Under the pieces are notes generated by a model that worked only from the letters and a program-made list of their open reading frames with translations, did no database searches and was not told where the DNA came from. A program made the translations under genes and the position numbers. 41,162 bases of DNA from an uncultured Bacteroidaceae bacterium (GTDB lineage: Bacteria > Bacteroidota > Bacteroidia > Bacteroidales > Bacteroidaceae), in the NCBI GenBank assembly GCA_944320955.1, contig CALUJL010000019.1, positions 1-41,162 of the forward strand, read 5' to 3'. This document shows, piece after piece, positions 30,226 to 39,776 of this stretch (position 1 is its first letter; every line of letters begins with the position of its first letter).

Positions 30226-31584
30226 ATGAGTGTAAACATAGAAAAAACAGACAAAAAACGCATCGTCATCGTAGGCGGAGGCTTCGGCGGACTGAAATTG
30301 GCCAACAAGCTCAGGAAATCCGGCATGCAGGTCGTGCTCGTGGACAAGAACAATTATCACCAATTCCCGCCACTTATTTACCAGATCGCCTCGTCCGGCA
30401 TCGAGCCGAGCTCCATCTCTTTCCCTTTCCGCAAGATCTTCCGCCGGCGGAAGGACTTCTATTTCCGCATGGCCGAAGTGCGCGCCATCTGCCCCGCACG
30501 CAACATGATCCAGACCTCCATAGGCAAGATGACCTATGACTACATAGTTTTCGCCGCAGGCACTACCACAAACTTCTTCGGCAACACCCGCATCGAGGAA
30601 GAAGCCATGCCGATGAAGACCGTATCCGAAGCCATGGGCCTAAGGAACGCCTTGCTCGGAAACCTCGAACGCAGTGCGACCTGCGCCACGGAGCAAGAGC
30701 GTAGGGAACTCTTGAACATCGTGATTGTCGGCGGCGGTGCAACGGGCGTGGAGATTGCCGGCGTGCTCTCCGAGATGAAGCGCTACGTCCTCCCCGCAGA
30801 CTACCCCGACATCGACAGCTCCGAGCTGCACATCTACCTCATCGAGGCCGCCGGGCGCCTCCTCTCGGGCCTCTCCGAAGAGTCCAGCCAGGCAGCGGAA
30901 AACTTCCTCCGCAACATGGGAGTCAACGTACTCCTGCACCGCAAAGTCGTAGACTTCCAGGACCATAAAGTGATACTGGAGGACGGAATGGAAATCCCCA
31001 CCCGCACTTTCATCTGGGTGAGCGGCGTGCGCGCCCAGAGCATCAAGGGCTTCCCCGAATCCGCCCTCGGCCGCGGCGGACGCATCAAGGTGGACGCCTA
31101 CAACCGCGTAGAGGGAATGGAAAACATCTTTGCCATCGGCGACCAATGCCTGCAGACCGCCGACAAAAACTACCCCTACGGCCACCCGCAACTGGCGCAG
31201 GTAGCCATACAACAGGGAGAACTTTTGGCCGAAAACCTGCGCCGGATGGAAAAAGGCAAGCGGCTCAAGCCCTTCCGCTACCGCAATCTCGGCTCGATGG
31301 CTACCGTGGGCCGCAACCGGGCCGTGGCCGAATTCAAAAAGGTGAAGCTCCAGGGCTGGATAGCGTGGCTGCTTTGGCTCGTGGTGCACCTCCGTTCGAT
31401 TTTGGGCATCCGCAACAAAGTCGTAGTCATGCTCAACTGGCTGTGGAACTACCTGACCTACGACCAGTCGTTGCGCATGATCGTCTACGCGCGCAAGGCC
31501 AAGGAAGTGAAAGACCGCGAGTACCGCGAAGCCACCACGCATCTGGGCGAAGACCTCGTGGCCGACTGCGAGAAAAAGCAGTAG
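30226..31584 (+). CDS. ndh: Type II NADH:quinone oxidoreductase (NDH-2)
   Basis: 452 residues from ATG at 30226; upstream in-frame sequence is repeat array and promoter. Two dinucleotide folds: I-V-G-G-G-F-G-G-L-K-L (FAD, near residue 15) and I-V-G-G-G-A-T-G-V-E-I-A-G-V-L (NADH, near 168). The A-I-G-D-Q motif binds FAD near 304. The C-terminal 100 residues contain an amphipathic/hydrophobic stretch (W-I-A-W-L-L-W-L-V-V-H-L-R-S-I-L) typical of the membrane-anchoring part. It passes electrons from NADH to menaquinone without proton pumping. The last codons and stop lie in phase with the following 22-bp array. Confidence 0.9.
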   Translation: MSVNIEKTDKKRIVIVGGGFGGLKLANKLRKSGMQVVLVDKNNYHQFPPLIYQIASSGIEPSSISFPFRKIFRRRKDFYFRMAEVRAICPARNMIQTSIGKMTYDYIVFAAGTTTNFFGNTRIEEEAMPMKTVSEAMGLRNALLGNLERSATCATEQERRELLNIVIVGGGATGVEIAGVLSEMKRYVLPADYPDIDSSELHIYLIEAAGRLLSGLSEESSQAAENFLRNMGVNVLLHRKVVDFQDHKVILEDGMEIPTRTFIWVSGVRAQSIKGFPESALGRGGRIKVDAYNRVEGMENIFAIGDQCLQTADKNYPYGHPQLAQVAIQQGELLAENLRRMEKGKRLKPFRYRNLGSMATVGRNRAVAEFKKVKLQGWIAWLLWLVVHLRSILGIRNKVVVMLNWLWNYLTYDQSLRMIVYARKAKEVKDREYREATTHLGEDLVADCEKKQ

Positions 31585-31682
31585 CCCCGCCCAAAAAAGC
31601 GGCAGCGCTTCCGGCAAAAAGATGCAGCACTTTTCGGGAAAAGGTGCAGCGCTTTTCCCGACGACATGCAGCACTTCCTCCC
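31573..31682. repeat. 22-bp repeat array, 4-5 units, after ndh
   Basis: Units start at 31595, 31617, 31639 and 31661, all GCAG orientation. A degenerate unit 31573-31594 covers the last codons and stop of the NADH dehydrogenase gene in the same phase. Confidence 0.8.
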
Positions 31683-31744
31683 CCAAGGCACAAGGGAGCC
31701 GTGCCCCCGCGGCGCGGCTCCCCCCGTTTTATCCCGCCGAAAAC

Positions 31745-31775
31745 TTGCCCAATCCCCCCACAACCCCTAACTTCG
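31745..31775 (+). promoter_or_regulatory. Putative promoter of the GT90 gene
   Basis: TTG at 31745-31747 and TAACTTCG at 31768-31775 with a 20-bp spacer, one base from the TAnnTTTG consensus, 28 bp before the start codon. Confidence 0.4.
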
Positions 31776-31802
31776 CCCCGCATCACCCAAACCCCGCCGC
31801 CC

Positions 31803-32777
31803 ATGCTCTCCTACCTCCTCCACAGCGGAAAAAACCAAAAGTTCCCCTACTACCTGCGTTGCGCCCTGCGCACCTGGCTCCTGCCCGACGCCCTCTTCCG
31901 CGCCCGCCGCGGGGCGCTGCTCCGGAGCATCGAGGCCCGTCCCGACCGCGACTACATCCACTCCCGCGCCGCCTACTACTGCCGCATCCCCGGCCCCGCA
32001 CCCCTGGCCGAAGACCGCGGCACCGTCGGGGAATTCAGCCTGCGCGGCGGCCACGGCTCGGTCTACTTTTTCGACACCCACGAGTACCTGCGCTACTTTC
32101 CCGCCCCACTGCGCTGGAACTACCGCTTCGGCGACGTCAACACGCCCCTCCCCTTTCCCTCCATCTGCAAGAGCCGCCCCGTGGGCGAGGCAGGGCGGAA
32201 CAACGTGCTCCTCAACCTCGACAAAGTGCGCCACTTCATCTTCCTCCACGACCGCAAGCCCTTCCGCCAGAAGATGCCCCGCGCCATCTTCCGCGGCGAG
32301 ATAGACGGCAAGGAGCACCGCAAGCGGTTTTGCCAGATGTGGTACGGCTCGGACATCTGCGACGTGGGCGAAATCGCCGGGCGCCACGTCGTCTGCCCCC
32401 AGTGGGTGCGCCCCAAGATGACGCTCTATGAGCATCTCGACTACCAATTCGTCATCTGTCTCGAAGGAAACGACGTGGCTTCCAACCTGAAGTGGGTCAT
32501 GAGCAGCAACTCCCTGGCAGTGATGCCGCGGCCCACCCGCGAGACCTGGTACATGGAGGGCCGCCTCATTCCCGATTACCACTACGTCGAAATCCGCCCC
32601 GACTTCTCCGATCTGGCCGAGCGCATCCGCTATTTCTCCACCCACCCCGCGGAAGCCGAAGAAATCCTGCGCCACGCCCACGAATGGCGCGCCCAATTCC
32701 AGGACCGCCGCCGCGAACGCCTCGTCTCCCTGCTCACCCTCGACCGCTACTTCCGCATGACCGCCCAGCAAGTCTGA
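31803..32777 (+). CDS. Glycosyltransferase family 90 (CAP10/LpsA-like)
   Basis: 324 residues from ATG at 31803; longer frames upstream run through repeats and the ndh gene and are rejected. The C-terminal half has the GT90 signature: [11 protein letters not shown] near residue 158, then [21 protein letters not shown] and [21 protein letters not shown]. Relatives add sugars to LPS core or surface glycans, working at the inner face of the membrane. The acceptor cannot be told from sequence. It stands between ndh and hisS with arrays on both sides and its own promoter candidate. Confidence 0.85.
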   Translation: MLSYLLHSGKNQKFPYYLRCALRTWLLPDALFRARRGALLRSIEARPDRDYIHSRAAYYCRIPGPAPLAEDRGTVGEFSLRGGHGSVYFFDTHEYLRYFPAPLRWNYRFGDVNTPLPFPSICKSRPVGEAGRNNVLLNLDKVRHFIFLHDRKPFRQKMPRAIFRGEIDGKEHRKRFCQMWYGSDICDVGEIAGRHVVCPQWVRPKMTLYEHLDYQFVICLEGNDVASNLKWVMSSNSLAVMPRPTRETWYMEGRLIPDYHYVEIRPDFSDLAERIRYFSTHPAEAEEILRHAHEWRAQFQDRRRERLVSLLTLDRYFRMTAQQV

Positions 32778-32806
32778 GCCAAAACTCAAAACACGCGCCC
32801 CGCAGG

Positions 32807-32837
32807 TTGCCCGTTTCGGCGGGATTTCGTACTTTTG
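32807..32837 (+). promoter_or_regulatory. Putative promoter of hisS
   Basis: TTG at 32807-32809 and TACTTTTG at 32830-32837, 20 bp apart, a good match to the Bacteroidota promoter. It lies upstream of the 22-bp array at 32878, so the array would be in the hisS 5' untranslated region. Confidence 0.5.
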
Positions 32838-32877
32838 CAGCCGCCGCGCAGGGCGGGGAGCCGCAGGGCTTCCGCAA

Positions 32878-32987
32878 AAAAGTGCAAGCGCTTTTGCGGA
32901 AAACATGCAGCGCTTTTCCCCGAAAGATGCAGCACTTTTGCGGAAAACTGGCAGCGCTCCTCCCGGAAAGTCCAAACGCTCCTCCCG
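32878..32987. repeat. 22-bp repeat array, 5 units, in the hisS leader
   Basis: Units start at 32878, 32900, 32922, 32944 and 32966, GCAG orientation, quality falling toward the end. If the promoter at 32807 is used, the array is transcribed as part of the hisS leader (243 nt from -7 box to ATG). Nothing else is seen in 32778-33079. Confidence 0.8.
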
Positions 32988-33079
32988 GAAACCCCCGCCC
33001 CCGCCGACCGCCGCGGCAAGACCATTTACCAACCCCCGCAGCACTCCCCCCGCCGGGAGGCCGCACCCAGTTCAAAACC

Positions 33080-34441
33080 ATGGCACAGAAACCCTCCATC
33101 CCCAAAGGTACCCGCGACTTCTCCCCTGCCGAGATGGCCAAGCGGAACTACATCTTCGACACGATCCGGCAGGTCTACAGCCTCTACGGCTTCCGGCAAA
33201 TCGAGACGCCCAGCATGGAAAACCTCTCCACCCTCATGGGAAAATACGGAGAGGAGGGCGACAAACTGCTCTTCAAGATACAGAATTCGGGCGATTACTT
33301 CAAGAATCTCACCGACGAGGAGCTGCTTTCGCGAAATGCGCAGCGCCTGGCCTCCAAATTCTGCGAGAAAGGCCTGCGCTACGACCTGACCGTTCCCTTC
33401 GCGCGCTACGTGGTCATGCACCGCGAGGAGCTGGTTTTCCCCTTCAAGCGCTACCAAATCCAGCCCGTATGGCGCGCCGACCGCCCGCAGAAGGGGCGCT
33501 ATCGCGAATTCTACCAGTGCGACGCCGACATAGTGGGCAGCGACTCGCTGATGAATGAAGTGGAACTGATGCAAATCGTAGACGCCGTTTTCACGCGCCT
33601 CGGCGTGCGCGTCCGCATCAAGCTCAACAACCGGAAAATCCTCAGCGGAATTGCCGAAATCATCGGCGAGGCCGAGCGAATCACCGACATCACCGTGGCA
33701 ATCGACAAGCTCGACAAGATAGGCGCGGAAGCCGTTTTGGCAGAACTGGCCGGGAAAGGGCTGACGGCGGAAGCCATCAGCCGGATTCAGCCCCTGCTTT
33801 CGCTGAAAGGCACGAACGAAGAGAAACTCGACCGGCTGCAAGAGCTCTTCGGCGGCAGCGCCGTCGGGCAGAAGGGCGTGGAGGAATGCCGCTTCATCCT
33901 CGGCATGCTCCGGAAAGCGGGCCTGAATAACGAAATGGAGCTCGACTTGACGCTGGCCCGCGGCCTGAATTACTACACCGGGGCTATCTTCGAGGTGAAA
34001 GCGCTGGACGTAGAGATAGGAAGCATTACGGGCGGCGGCCGGTACGACAACCTTACGGGCATTTTCGGGCTGCCCGGCGTGAGCGGGGTGGGCATCTCTT
34101 TCGGAGCCGACCGCATCTTCGACGTGCTCAACCAGCTCGACCTTTATCCCCGCGACGCCACTTGCGGCACGCGGGTGCTCTTCACCAACTTCGGGGAGGC
34201 CGAGGCTTCGGCGTGCCTGCCGCACCTGGCCCGCCTGCGCGCCGCAGGAGTGAGCGCCGAGCTCTACCCCGACGCGGCAAAGATGAAGAAGCAGATGGCG
34301 TATGCCAATGCGAACGGGATACCTTACGTAGCCATCGTGGGCGAAAACGAGCTGCAGGCGGGCAAAGTGACCCTCAAGGACATGGCCACCGGCGAGCAGC
34401 AGATGCTCACGGGCGAAGAACTCACCGACAAACTCCGCTGA
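33080..34441 (+). CDS. hisS: Histidyl-tRNA synthetase
   Basis: 453 residues from ATG at 33080 ([14 protein letters not shown]). Class II motifs: motif 1 around residues 40-60, motif 2 [23 protein letters not shown] near 115-137, histidine-specific [10 protein letters not shown] near 293 and motif 3 [11 protein letters not shown] near 336. A C-terminal anticodon-binding domain follows. It charges tRNA-His. Earlier in-frame codons run through the repeat array and are not used. Confidence 0.95.
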   Translation: MAQKPSIPKGTRDFSPAEMAKRNYIFDTIRQVYSLYGFRQIETPSMENLSTLMGKYGEEGDKLLFKIQNSGDYFKNLTDEELLSRNAQRLASKFCEKGLRYDLTVPFARYVVMHREELVFPFKRYQIQPVWRADRPQKGRYREFYQCDADIVGSDSLMNEVELMQIVDAVFTRLGVRVRIKLNNRKILSGIAEIIGEAERITDITVAIDKLDKIGAEAVLAELAGKGLTAEAISRIQPLLSLKGTNEEKLDRLQELFGGSAVGQKGVEECRFILGMLRKAGLNNEMELDLTLARGLNYYTGAIFEVKALDVEIGSITGGGRYDNLTGIFGLPGVSGVGISFGADRIFDVLNQLDLYPRDATCGTRVLFTNFGEAEASACLPHLARLRAAGVSAELYPDAAKMKKQMAYANANGIPYVAIVGENELQAGKVTLKDMATGEQQMLTGEELTDKLR

Positions 34442-34493
34442 CCGCCCCGCCCCGCGCGGCGGCGCTCTTTTCTGCCGGTGCCGCCGTGCAGGG

Positions 34494-34603
34494 CGGGGGC
34501 GGCAGCGCTTTTCCCGAAAAGTGCCGCATCTTTTCCCCGAAAGTGCTGCCGCTTTTCCCGAAAAGCCCTGCATCTTTTTCCCAACTCCCCTGCATCCCTC
34601 TTT
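34494..34603. repeat. 22-bp repeat array, 5 units, after hisS
   Basis: Units at 34494 (GCAG orientation) and 34516, 34538, 34560 and 34582 (CTGC orientation, the last degenerate). The array occupies the gap between the hisS stop and the DUF418 start. Confidence 0.75.
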
Positions 34604-34643
34604 CTAAACTGACGAAACTCTCCTCCCCCACCCCTGCCGCGCT

Positions 34644-35834
34644 ATGGAAACTACCGCCCCGCTCCCCTCACGAAACGCCCGCGTCGAAGTGGCCGACGTG
34701 CTGCGCGCCCTGGCCGTCATGGCCATCGTTTTGCTCCACAGCATAGAGCATTTCAATTTTGGCTCCTACCCGCCCACCGACGGGCAGGCCGCCTGGCTCC
34801 GATTTGCCGACCGCGCCGTCTGGGACGGCCTCTTCTTTCTCATCGGGGGCAAGGCCTATGCCGTCTTTGCCCTGCTCTTCGGCTTCAGCTTCTACATACA
34901 ATACGACAACGAGCGGCGCCGCGGGCGCGACTTCCGCCTGCGGTTCCTCTGGCGCATGTGCCTGCTTCTGCTCATCGGGCAGCTCAACGCGGCGTTCTTC
35001 ACGGCAGAGATTCTCGTGCTTTACGCCTTGGTGGGCTTCACCCTGCCGCTGGTGGCGCGGCTGCCGGACCGTGCGGTCCTCGCCGTCTCCGCCGTGTGCC
35101 TGATGCAGCCGCTCTGCCTCTACCAGATAGCCGCGGCGCTGGCCTGTCCGGACTGGTGCGTGCCTCCCGTGCCGACGGGCGGCCTCTGGGCGGCCACCTA
35201 TGCGGCGCAGAGCAGCGGAAGCTTCTGGGAAACGGTGCGCGTCAACCTGTGGGAAGGCCAGTTGGCCAGCCTGGCCTGGGCGTGGGACAACGGGCGCGTC
35301 TTCCAGACCGCCGCGCTCTTCTACCTGGGGATGCTCGTCGGCCGCCGGGGGCTCTTCCTCGAGGATAAACTCCCGCTGTGGGGGCGCGCCGCGGGCCTCG
35401 CGCTCGCCCTCTTCTTCCCCCTCTGGGGTCTGGCGGGGATGCTGCCCGACTTTCTCCAGCGCGGGCCGCTCCTGACGGCCGTGCTGCTGCTCGTGGAGTC
35501 GCTCCACAAGTTTTGCTTCATGATCCTGCTGGTGAGCGGCACGCTCTATGCCTACTACCGCACCTCCTGCCGCAGCGCGCTCCGGAAAATCACGCCCTAC
35601 GGACGGATGAGCCTTACGAACTACGTGACGCAAGGCATGGCCGGTTCGTTCCTTTTCTACCACTGGGGACTGGGACTCGACCGCTACCTCGGCATCGCGC
35701 CCAGCGTACTGGTCGGCGCACTGATGCTCGTCATTCAGTTCCACCTCTGCCGCCGCTGGATGCAGGCGCACCGCCACGGGCCGCTGGAGTACGCATGGAA
35801 GCGGCTCACGTGGATAGGCTCCGACCGCCGATGA
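34644..35834 (+). CDS. DUF418 (YeiB-like) membrane protein
   Basis: 396 residues with about ten hydrophobic helices. N-terminal R-V-E-V-A-D-V-L-R-A-L-A-V-M-A-I-V-L-L-H-S resembles the start of acyltransferase-3-like membrane proteins, and the C-terminal part has the DUF418 signature Y-G-R-M-S-L-T-N-Y-V-T-Q-G followed later by G-P-L-E-Y-A-W-K-R-L-T-W. The family is thought to transfer or move small acyl groups, but no substrate is established. A 22-bp array lies on both sides of the gene. Confidence 0.85.
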   Translation: METTAPLPSRNARVEVADVLRALAVMAIVLLHSIEHFNFGSYPPTDGQAAWLRFADRAVWDGLFFLIGGKAYAVFALLFGFSFYIQYDNERRRGRDFRLRFLWRMCLLLLIGQLNAAFFTAEILVLYALVGFTLPLVARLPDRAVLAVSAVCLMQPLCLYQIAAALACPDWCVPPVPTGGLWAATYAAQSSGSFWETVRVNLWEGQLASLAWAWDNGRVFQTAALFYLGMLVGRRGLFLEDKLPLWGRAAGLALALFFPLWGLAGMLPDFLQRGPLLTAVLLLVESLHKFCFMILLVSGTLYAYYRTSCRSALRKITPYGRMSLTNYVTQGMAGSFLFYHWGLGLDRYLGIAPSVLVGALMLVIQFHLCRRWMQAHRHGPLEYAWKRLTWIGSDRR

Positions 35835-35893
35835 GCAGGGCGGAAGAAAAAGATACCCGCCCCGCCGCGGAAGAAGCCCCTCACCGCGCCGCA

Positions 35894-35981
35894 AAAAGCG
35901 CTGCCGCTTTTCCCGGAAAGCGCTGCATGAAATGCCGAAAACCGCTGCCACTTTTTCAGAAAACCGCTGCATGAAACTCTC
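35894..35981 (+). repeat. 22-bp repeat array, 4 units, running into the TlpA-like gene start
   Basis: Units start at 35894, 35916, 35938 and 35960, CTGC orientation. Units 2 and 4 are variants in which CTGCATCTTTT is changed to CTGCATGAAA, creating ATG codons at position 12 of the unit (35927 and 35971). The second ATG starts the next gene. The first opens a 15-codon frame, MKCRKPLPLFQKTAA, whose stop overlaps that start as ATGA. Confidence 0.85.
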
Positions 35982-37752
35982 TTCCTCCCCATCCCGCTTC
36001 CCCCGCCGCGCCGCCGCGCGCCTCGCGGCGCTCTGCCTGGCTGCCGCACTCCTGCTGCCCGCCGCCGGAAGAGAGCGGCGCGTGAGCCCCGTCCCCTGCC
36101 TGCTCTCCACCGCACAGTTCGGCGCCCTGGCGGAAATCCGCCTCAGCGACACGGCCACCGTCGTGCACCTCGTGCTCCTCTCCGCCCGCGTGCAGGAAGA
36201 CAGCCTCAAGGGCGCGCCCCGCCTGCGCCTGCCCTCGGGAGAGGAACTCCCCCTGCGCCACGCCACGGGATGGCACCCGGACGAAGCCTACCGCCTCGGC
36301 CGGCAGCAGACGCGTGCCGCGGTCTGGAGCTTCCCCCCCTTGCCCCGGGGAGAAAAGGAGTTCGACCTCTGCGGCGAAACGCAGCTCTTCGGCCCCTTCT
36401 GCTTCTACGACATCCGCCCCAAGCCCCGCCGTCCGCTGCTCCGCCGGCCGCAAGTATCGCCGAAAGACTCCCTGCCCCGCGCCGCCCTCTGCCGCGACAC
36501 GGCCACCCTGCGCATCCGCCTCCTGGGATACCGCCGGGGGATGCCCCGCAAACTCCACTACTCGCACTTCGCCGTGAGCAACGGTTTCGACAACTACCTG
36601 CCCGGCGAACTCCCCCTCGATGCCGCGGGCTGCGCCACGCTCCGCCTGCCCATGCTCCTGCCCGGGCAGGTGAGTTTCAACCTCGGCAACGGGCTTCTCT
36701 TCAGCGCCCAGGCCGCCCCGGGCAGGGAGACGCAGGTCGAGGTGGACCTCGCCCTGGCCCACGAGCGGACGAACTCCCTGCAAACGGCCGCCTGCCCCGC
36801 ACCCGCCGACGGGAAAACGGCCCGCTTCACCCCCGTGCGCTACGGCGGCTACCTGGCCGGGCTGCAGAACTTCCTACTCGACCTGCCCCCCTCGCTCCGC
36901 TGCGCCCCCGACTCGCTGCCCGCCCGCATCGCCGCGCTCGAAGTGCCCCGCAGCTGGAAGCAATACCTGCAGGCCGCCTTCGACCTCGCCAAGGCCGACC
37001 CCGCGCTCAACCCCGAGGCTTTCCTCCCCCTCCCCTGCCTCAACGACCCCCAAAGCCTGCTCCTCCCCGGCTACGCCGCTACCGTGGCCTGCCTGCCGGA
37101 GGGCTTCCTCGCCCGGTATGCCGCGGCACACGGGGCAAGTGGCGGCGTGCTCTTCGACGTACACCGCCTCACCCGCTGGATGCGGCAGCTGCACCTGCGC
37201 TCTCCCCTCACCGCCGCGCAGGCCGACAGCCTCAGCCTCCTGCCGCCCGATGCGCGGGAGGAAGCCGCCGCCGCACAGGGCGCCCTGCTCCGGCGGCTGC
37301 GGCAGAACGAACAAAAGGAAGGGTATGAAATCATCCGGATCGACCCCGCCGTCACCGACGCGGACGCCCTGCTTGCCATACTCCTTGAGCCGCTCCGCGG
37401 CAAGACCGTGGCCGCAGACCTGTGGGAGACCTGGTGCCGCCCCTGCCTCCTGGCGCACCAGAGCCTCCGCCCCCTCAAGGAAGAGCTGGAGGACGAGCCC
37501 GTAGTCTGGCTCTACCTGAGCAGCGCCTCCTCGCCCGAGCCGCTGTGGAAGGACATGATATGCGACATTCCCGGCCTCCACGTGCGCCTCACCCGCGAGC
37601 AGGCGCAGGCACTCTACGCGAAATACGGCCTGCGGGGCGTGCCCACCTACCTCGTCTTCTCCCCCGGAGGCACGCTGCGATACCGCCATACCGGCTACCC
37701 CGGCGCCGACGCCCTGCGCAACGCCATCCGCCAAGCCGCGCAAACTCCTTAA
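35971..37752 (+). CDS. Exported TlpA-like thioredoxin-fold protein
   Basis: 593 residues from ATG at 35971, which gives a basic N-region and a hydrophobic signal (L-A-A-L-C-L-A-A-A-L-L-L-P-A-A-G). Residues about 40-450 are a large unrecognised, probably beta-rich then helical region. The C-terminal 130 residues are a thioredoxin fold with K-T-V-A-A-D-L-W-E-T-W-C-R-P-C near 485 and the cis-proline segment G-V-P-T-Y-L-V-F. It should be a periplasmic thiol-disulfide protein. The start codon lies in a 22-bp repeat unit. The GH127 gene follows after 11 bp. Confidence 0.8.
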   Translation: MKLSSSPSRFPRRAAARLAALCLAAALLLPAAGRERRVSPVPCLLSTAQFGALAEIRLSDTATVVHLVLLSARVQEDSLKGAPRLRLPSGEELPLRHATGWHPDEAYRLGRQQTRAAVWSFPPLPRGEKEFDLCGETQLFGPFCFYDIRPKPRRPLLRRPQVSPKDSLPRAALCRDTATLRIRLLGYRRGMPRKLHYSHFAVSNGFDNYLPGELPLDAAGCATLRLPMLLPGQVSFNLGNGLLFSAQAAPGRETQVEVDLALAHERTNSLQTAACPAPADGKTARFTPVRYGGYLAGLQNFLLDLPPSLRCAPDSLPARIAALEVPRSWKQYLQAAFDLAKADPALNPEAFLPLPCLNDPQSLLLPGYAATVACLPEGFLARYAAAHGASGGVLFDVHRLTRWMRQLHLRSPLTAAQADSLSLLPPDAREEAAAAQGALLRRLRQNEQKEGYEIIRIDPAVTDADALLAILLEPLRGKTVAADLWETWCRPCLLAHQSLRPLKEELEDEPVVWLYLSSASSPEPLWKDMICDIPGLHVRLTREQAQALYAKYGLRGVPTYLVFSPGGTLRYRHTGYPGADALRNAIRQAAQTP

Positions 37753-37840
37753 AGAAACGCTATATGAAATCCCAAAAACCGCTGCCGCTTTTTCCCAAAA
37801 GCGCTGCCACTTTTGCCCGAAAGTGCCTGCACTTTTCCGC
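37753..37840 (+). repeat. 22-bp repeat array, 4 units, encoding the GH127 N-terminus
   Basis: Units start at 37753 (variant with ATGAAAT, ATG at position 12), 37775, 37797 and 37819, CTGC orientation. The last three are translated as K-P-L-P-L-F-P-K-S-A-A-T-F-A-R-K-C-L-H-F-S, the basic n-region of the signal peptide. Confidence 0.85.
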
Positions 37841-39776
37841 CGCCGCCCTGCTCCTCTGCCTCGGGGCGCAAGACCTCTCCGCCGCAACTCCCGCCCCCGC
37901 CCCGCGCGCCGGGCAGGACTCGCTGACCAAACACACGCGACTCCGGGCCTTCCCCGCAGGCGCCGTGCAGATAACCTCAGGCCCCTTCCTCGAACGGATG
38001 GAGCTCGACCGGAAATTCATCCTCAGCCTCGACCCCGACCGCCTGCTCTACTACTTCCTCGAGACTGCCGGACTCAAAAACCCGCCCCGCACGAAACCCT
38101 ACGGGGGCTGGGAACAAACCGACCTGCGCGGCCACACCCTCGGCCACTACCTCAGCGCCCTGAGCCGACTCTGGGCGCAGACGCGCCTGCCCGAATGCAG
38201 GGAAAAACTCGACCGCACCATCATGATGCTCGACCAGTGCCAGCAGGCCATCGGGAGCGGATACCTGTCGGCCTTCCCCGAGACGATGCTCGACCGAGTG
38301 GAAGACACGGGGGAAGGCTGGGCGCCCTACTACACGCTCCACAAAATCCTGCAGGGACTGCTCGACGCCTACAGCATCTGCGGCAGCCAACAGGCCCTCG
38401 CCCTGGCCACGAACATGGGCGATTACTTCTGCCGCCGCGCCGAACGCCTCCGCACCATGCCCGAGACCTGGCAAAAGTCCCTCGACATCATGGAACAAGG
38501 CGGCTTCTCCGAGGCCATGCTGCAGCTCTACTTCATCACCCGCCAGCCGCCCTATCTGGAATGCGCCCGCCTTTTCCAGCAAACCGGCAAGCTGGAGCCC
38601 GTTTCACGCGGCAGAGACGTCCTCTACACCCCCTCGAAACCCCACAACTACAGCCACGCCAACGCCACAATCCCCCAGTTTTCCGCAGCCGCCTGCATCT
38701 ACGAGATGACCGGCGAGCGCCTTTACCGGAAAGCGGCCTTCAACTTCTGGGAAATGGTAGTGGAAGGGCGCACCTACTGCAACGGTTCCACCGGATACCG
38801 CGAGCACTGGAACCACGGGGCCGACTCCCTTTCGCAAGAGCTCGGCATCAAAGCCGGAGAGACCTGCTGCTCTTACAATATGATCAAGCTCTCTACGCGA
38901 TTGTGCTGCATCAATCCGGAAAGCAAGTACGCCGACTACACGGAACGGGCTCTCTTCAACCACATTCTGGGCAGCATTCACCCGAAAACGGGGAACTTTA
39001 TGTATTTCCACACGCTCCAGCCGGGAAGTTTCAAGACCTACGGGCGGAATGCGGAAGTATTCTGGTGCTGCACCGGCACGGGAATGGAAAACCCGGTGCG
39101 CTACAACGAAGTAATCTACCTGCACTCCGACGACGAACTCTACGTCAACCAGTTCATCGCCTCCCGCCTCTTCTGGCGCGAGAAGGGGGTGCGCGTGGAG
39201 CAAACGACGCAGTTTCCCGAAGAAGGCAGCAGCACGCTGCGCATCGAGGGCGAGGGCGGACGGTTTACGCTGGCCGTGCGCGTGCCCGCGTGGTGCAGGG
39301 AGACGATGCAAATCCTCCTCAATGGCGAGCCCCGGCGTGTGCGCCCGGGCCGCGACGGATACTGCCGCATCAAGCGCGAGTGGCAGAGCGGCGACGAAGT
39401 GCAGCTCATCCTGCCCATGACGCTCCGGGCCGAAACGCTGGCCGACGCGCCGCAGACGGCCGCCCTCCTCTACGGGCCCATCGTCTTGGCCGGCGACTTG
39501 GGGACGAAAGGCGTGACGGAACGGCTCACAAACGTGACCGACAATTTCTACGGCGACGTGCCCGAGGCCTACCAGGTGCACATGAAAATCCCCACCCTCA
39601 CGGGCAATGCCGCCGATCTCTCGTGGCTACAGCCCGAGCCCGGCAAGCCGCTCCACTTCACGACGCAGGCCACGTCGGACGGAAGCCTGCTCCGCTTCGT
39701 CCCGCTCTACAGCGTGTACCGCAACCGCTTCTCGGCCTATTGGCAACTGGCGCCCGTGCCCGAGCCGGAAAAGTAA
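37764..39776 (+). CDS. Glycoside hydrolase family 127 (beta-L-arabinofuranosidase-like)
   Basis: 670 residues from ATG at 37764. The start MKSQKPLPLFPKSAA is repeat-encoded, followed by a hydrophobic signal core ending L-S-A. The (alpha/alpha)6-barrel motifs are present: G-H-T-L-G-H-Y-L-S-A-L near residue 120 and Y-Y-T-L-H-K-I-L-Q-G-L. The zinc/catalytic residues known for GH127 (Glu, Cys, Cys, Cys) are seen in G-E-T-C-C-S-Y-N and F-W-C-C-T-G-T-G-M-E-N. The enzyme should remove terminal beta-L-arabinofuranose or related sugars in the periplasm using a cysteine nucleophile. It is 11 bp after the TlpA-like gene, probably one operon. Confidence 0.9.
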   Translation: MKSQKPLPLFPKSAATFARKCLHFSAAALLLCLGAQDLSAATPAPAPRAGQDSLTKHTRLRAFPAGAVQITSGPFLERMELDRKFILSLDPDRLLYYFLETAGLKNPPRTKPYGGWEQTDLRGHTLGHYLSALSRLWAQTRLPECREKLDRTIMMLDQCQQAIGSGYLSAFPETMLDRVEDTGEGWAPYYTLHKILQGLLDAYSICGSQQALALATNMGDYFCRRAERLRTMPETWQKSLDIMEQGGFSEAMLQLYFITRQPPYLECARLFQQTGKLEPVSRGRDVLYTPSKPHNYSHANATIPQFSAAACIYEMTGERLYRKAAFNFWEMVVEGRTYCNGSTGYREHWNHGADSLSQELGIKAGETCCSYNMIKLSTRLCCINPESKYADYTERALFNHILGSIHPKTGNFMYFHTLQPGSFKTYGRNAEVFWCCTGTGMENPVRYNEVIYLHSDDELYVNQFIASRLFWREKGVRVEQTTQFPEEGSSTLRIEGEGGRFTLAVRVPAWCRETMQILLNGEPRRVRPGRDGYCRIKREWQSGDEVQLILPMTLRAETLADAPQTAALLYGPIVLAGDLGTKGVTERLTNVTDNFYGDVPEAYQVHMKIPTLTGNAADLSWLQPEPGKPLHFTTQATSDGSLLRFVPLYSVYRNRFSAYWQLAPVPEPEK

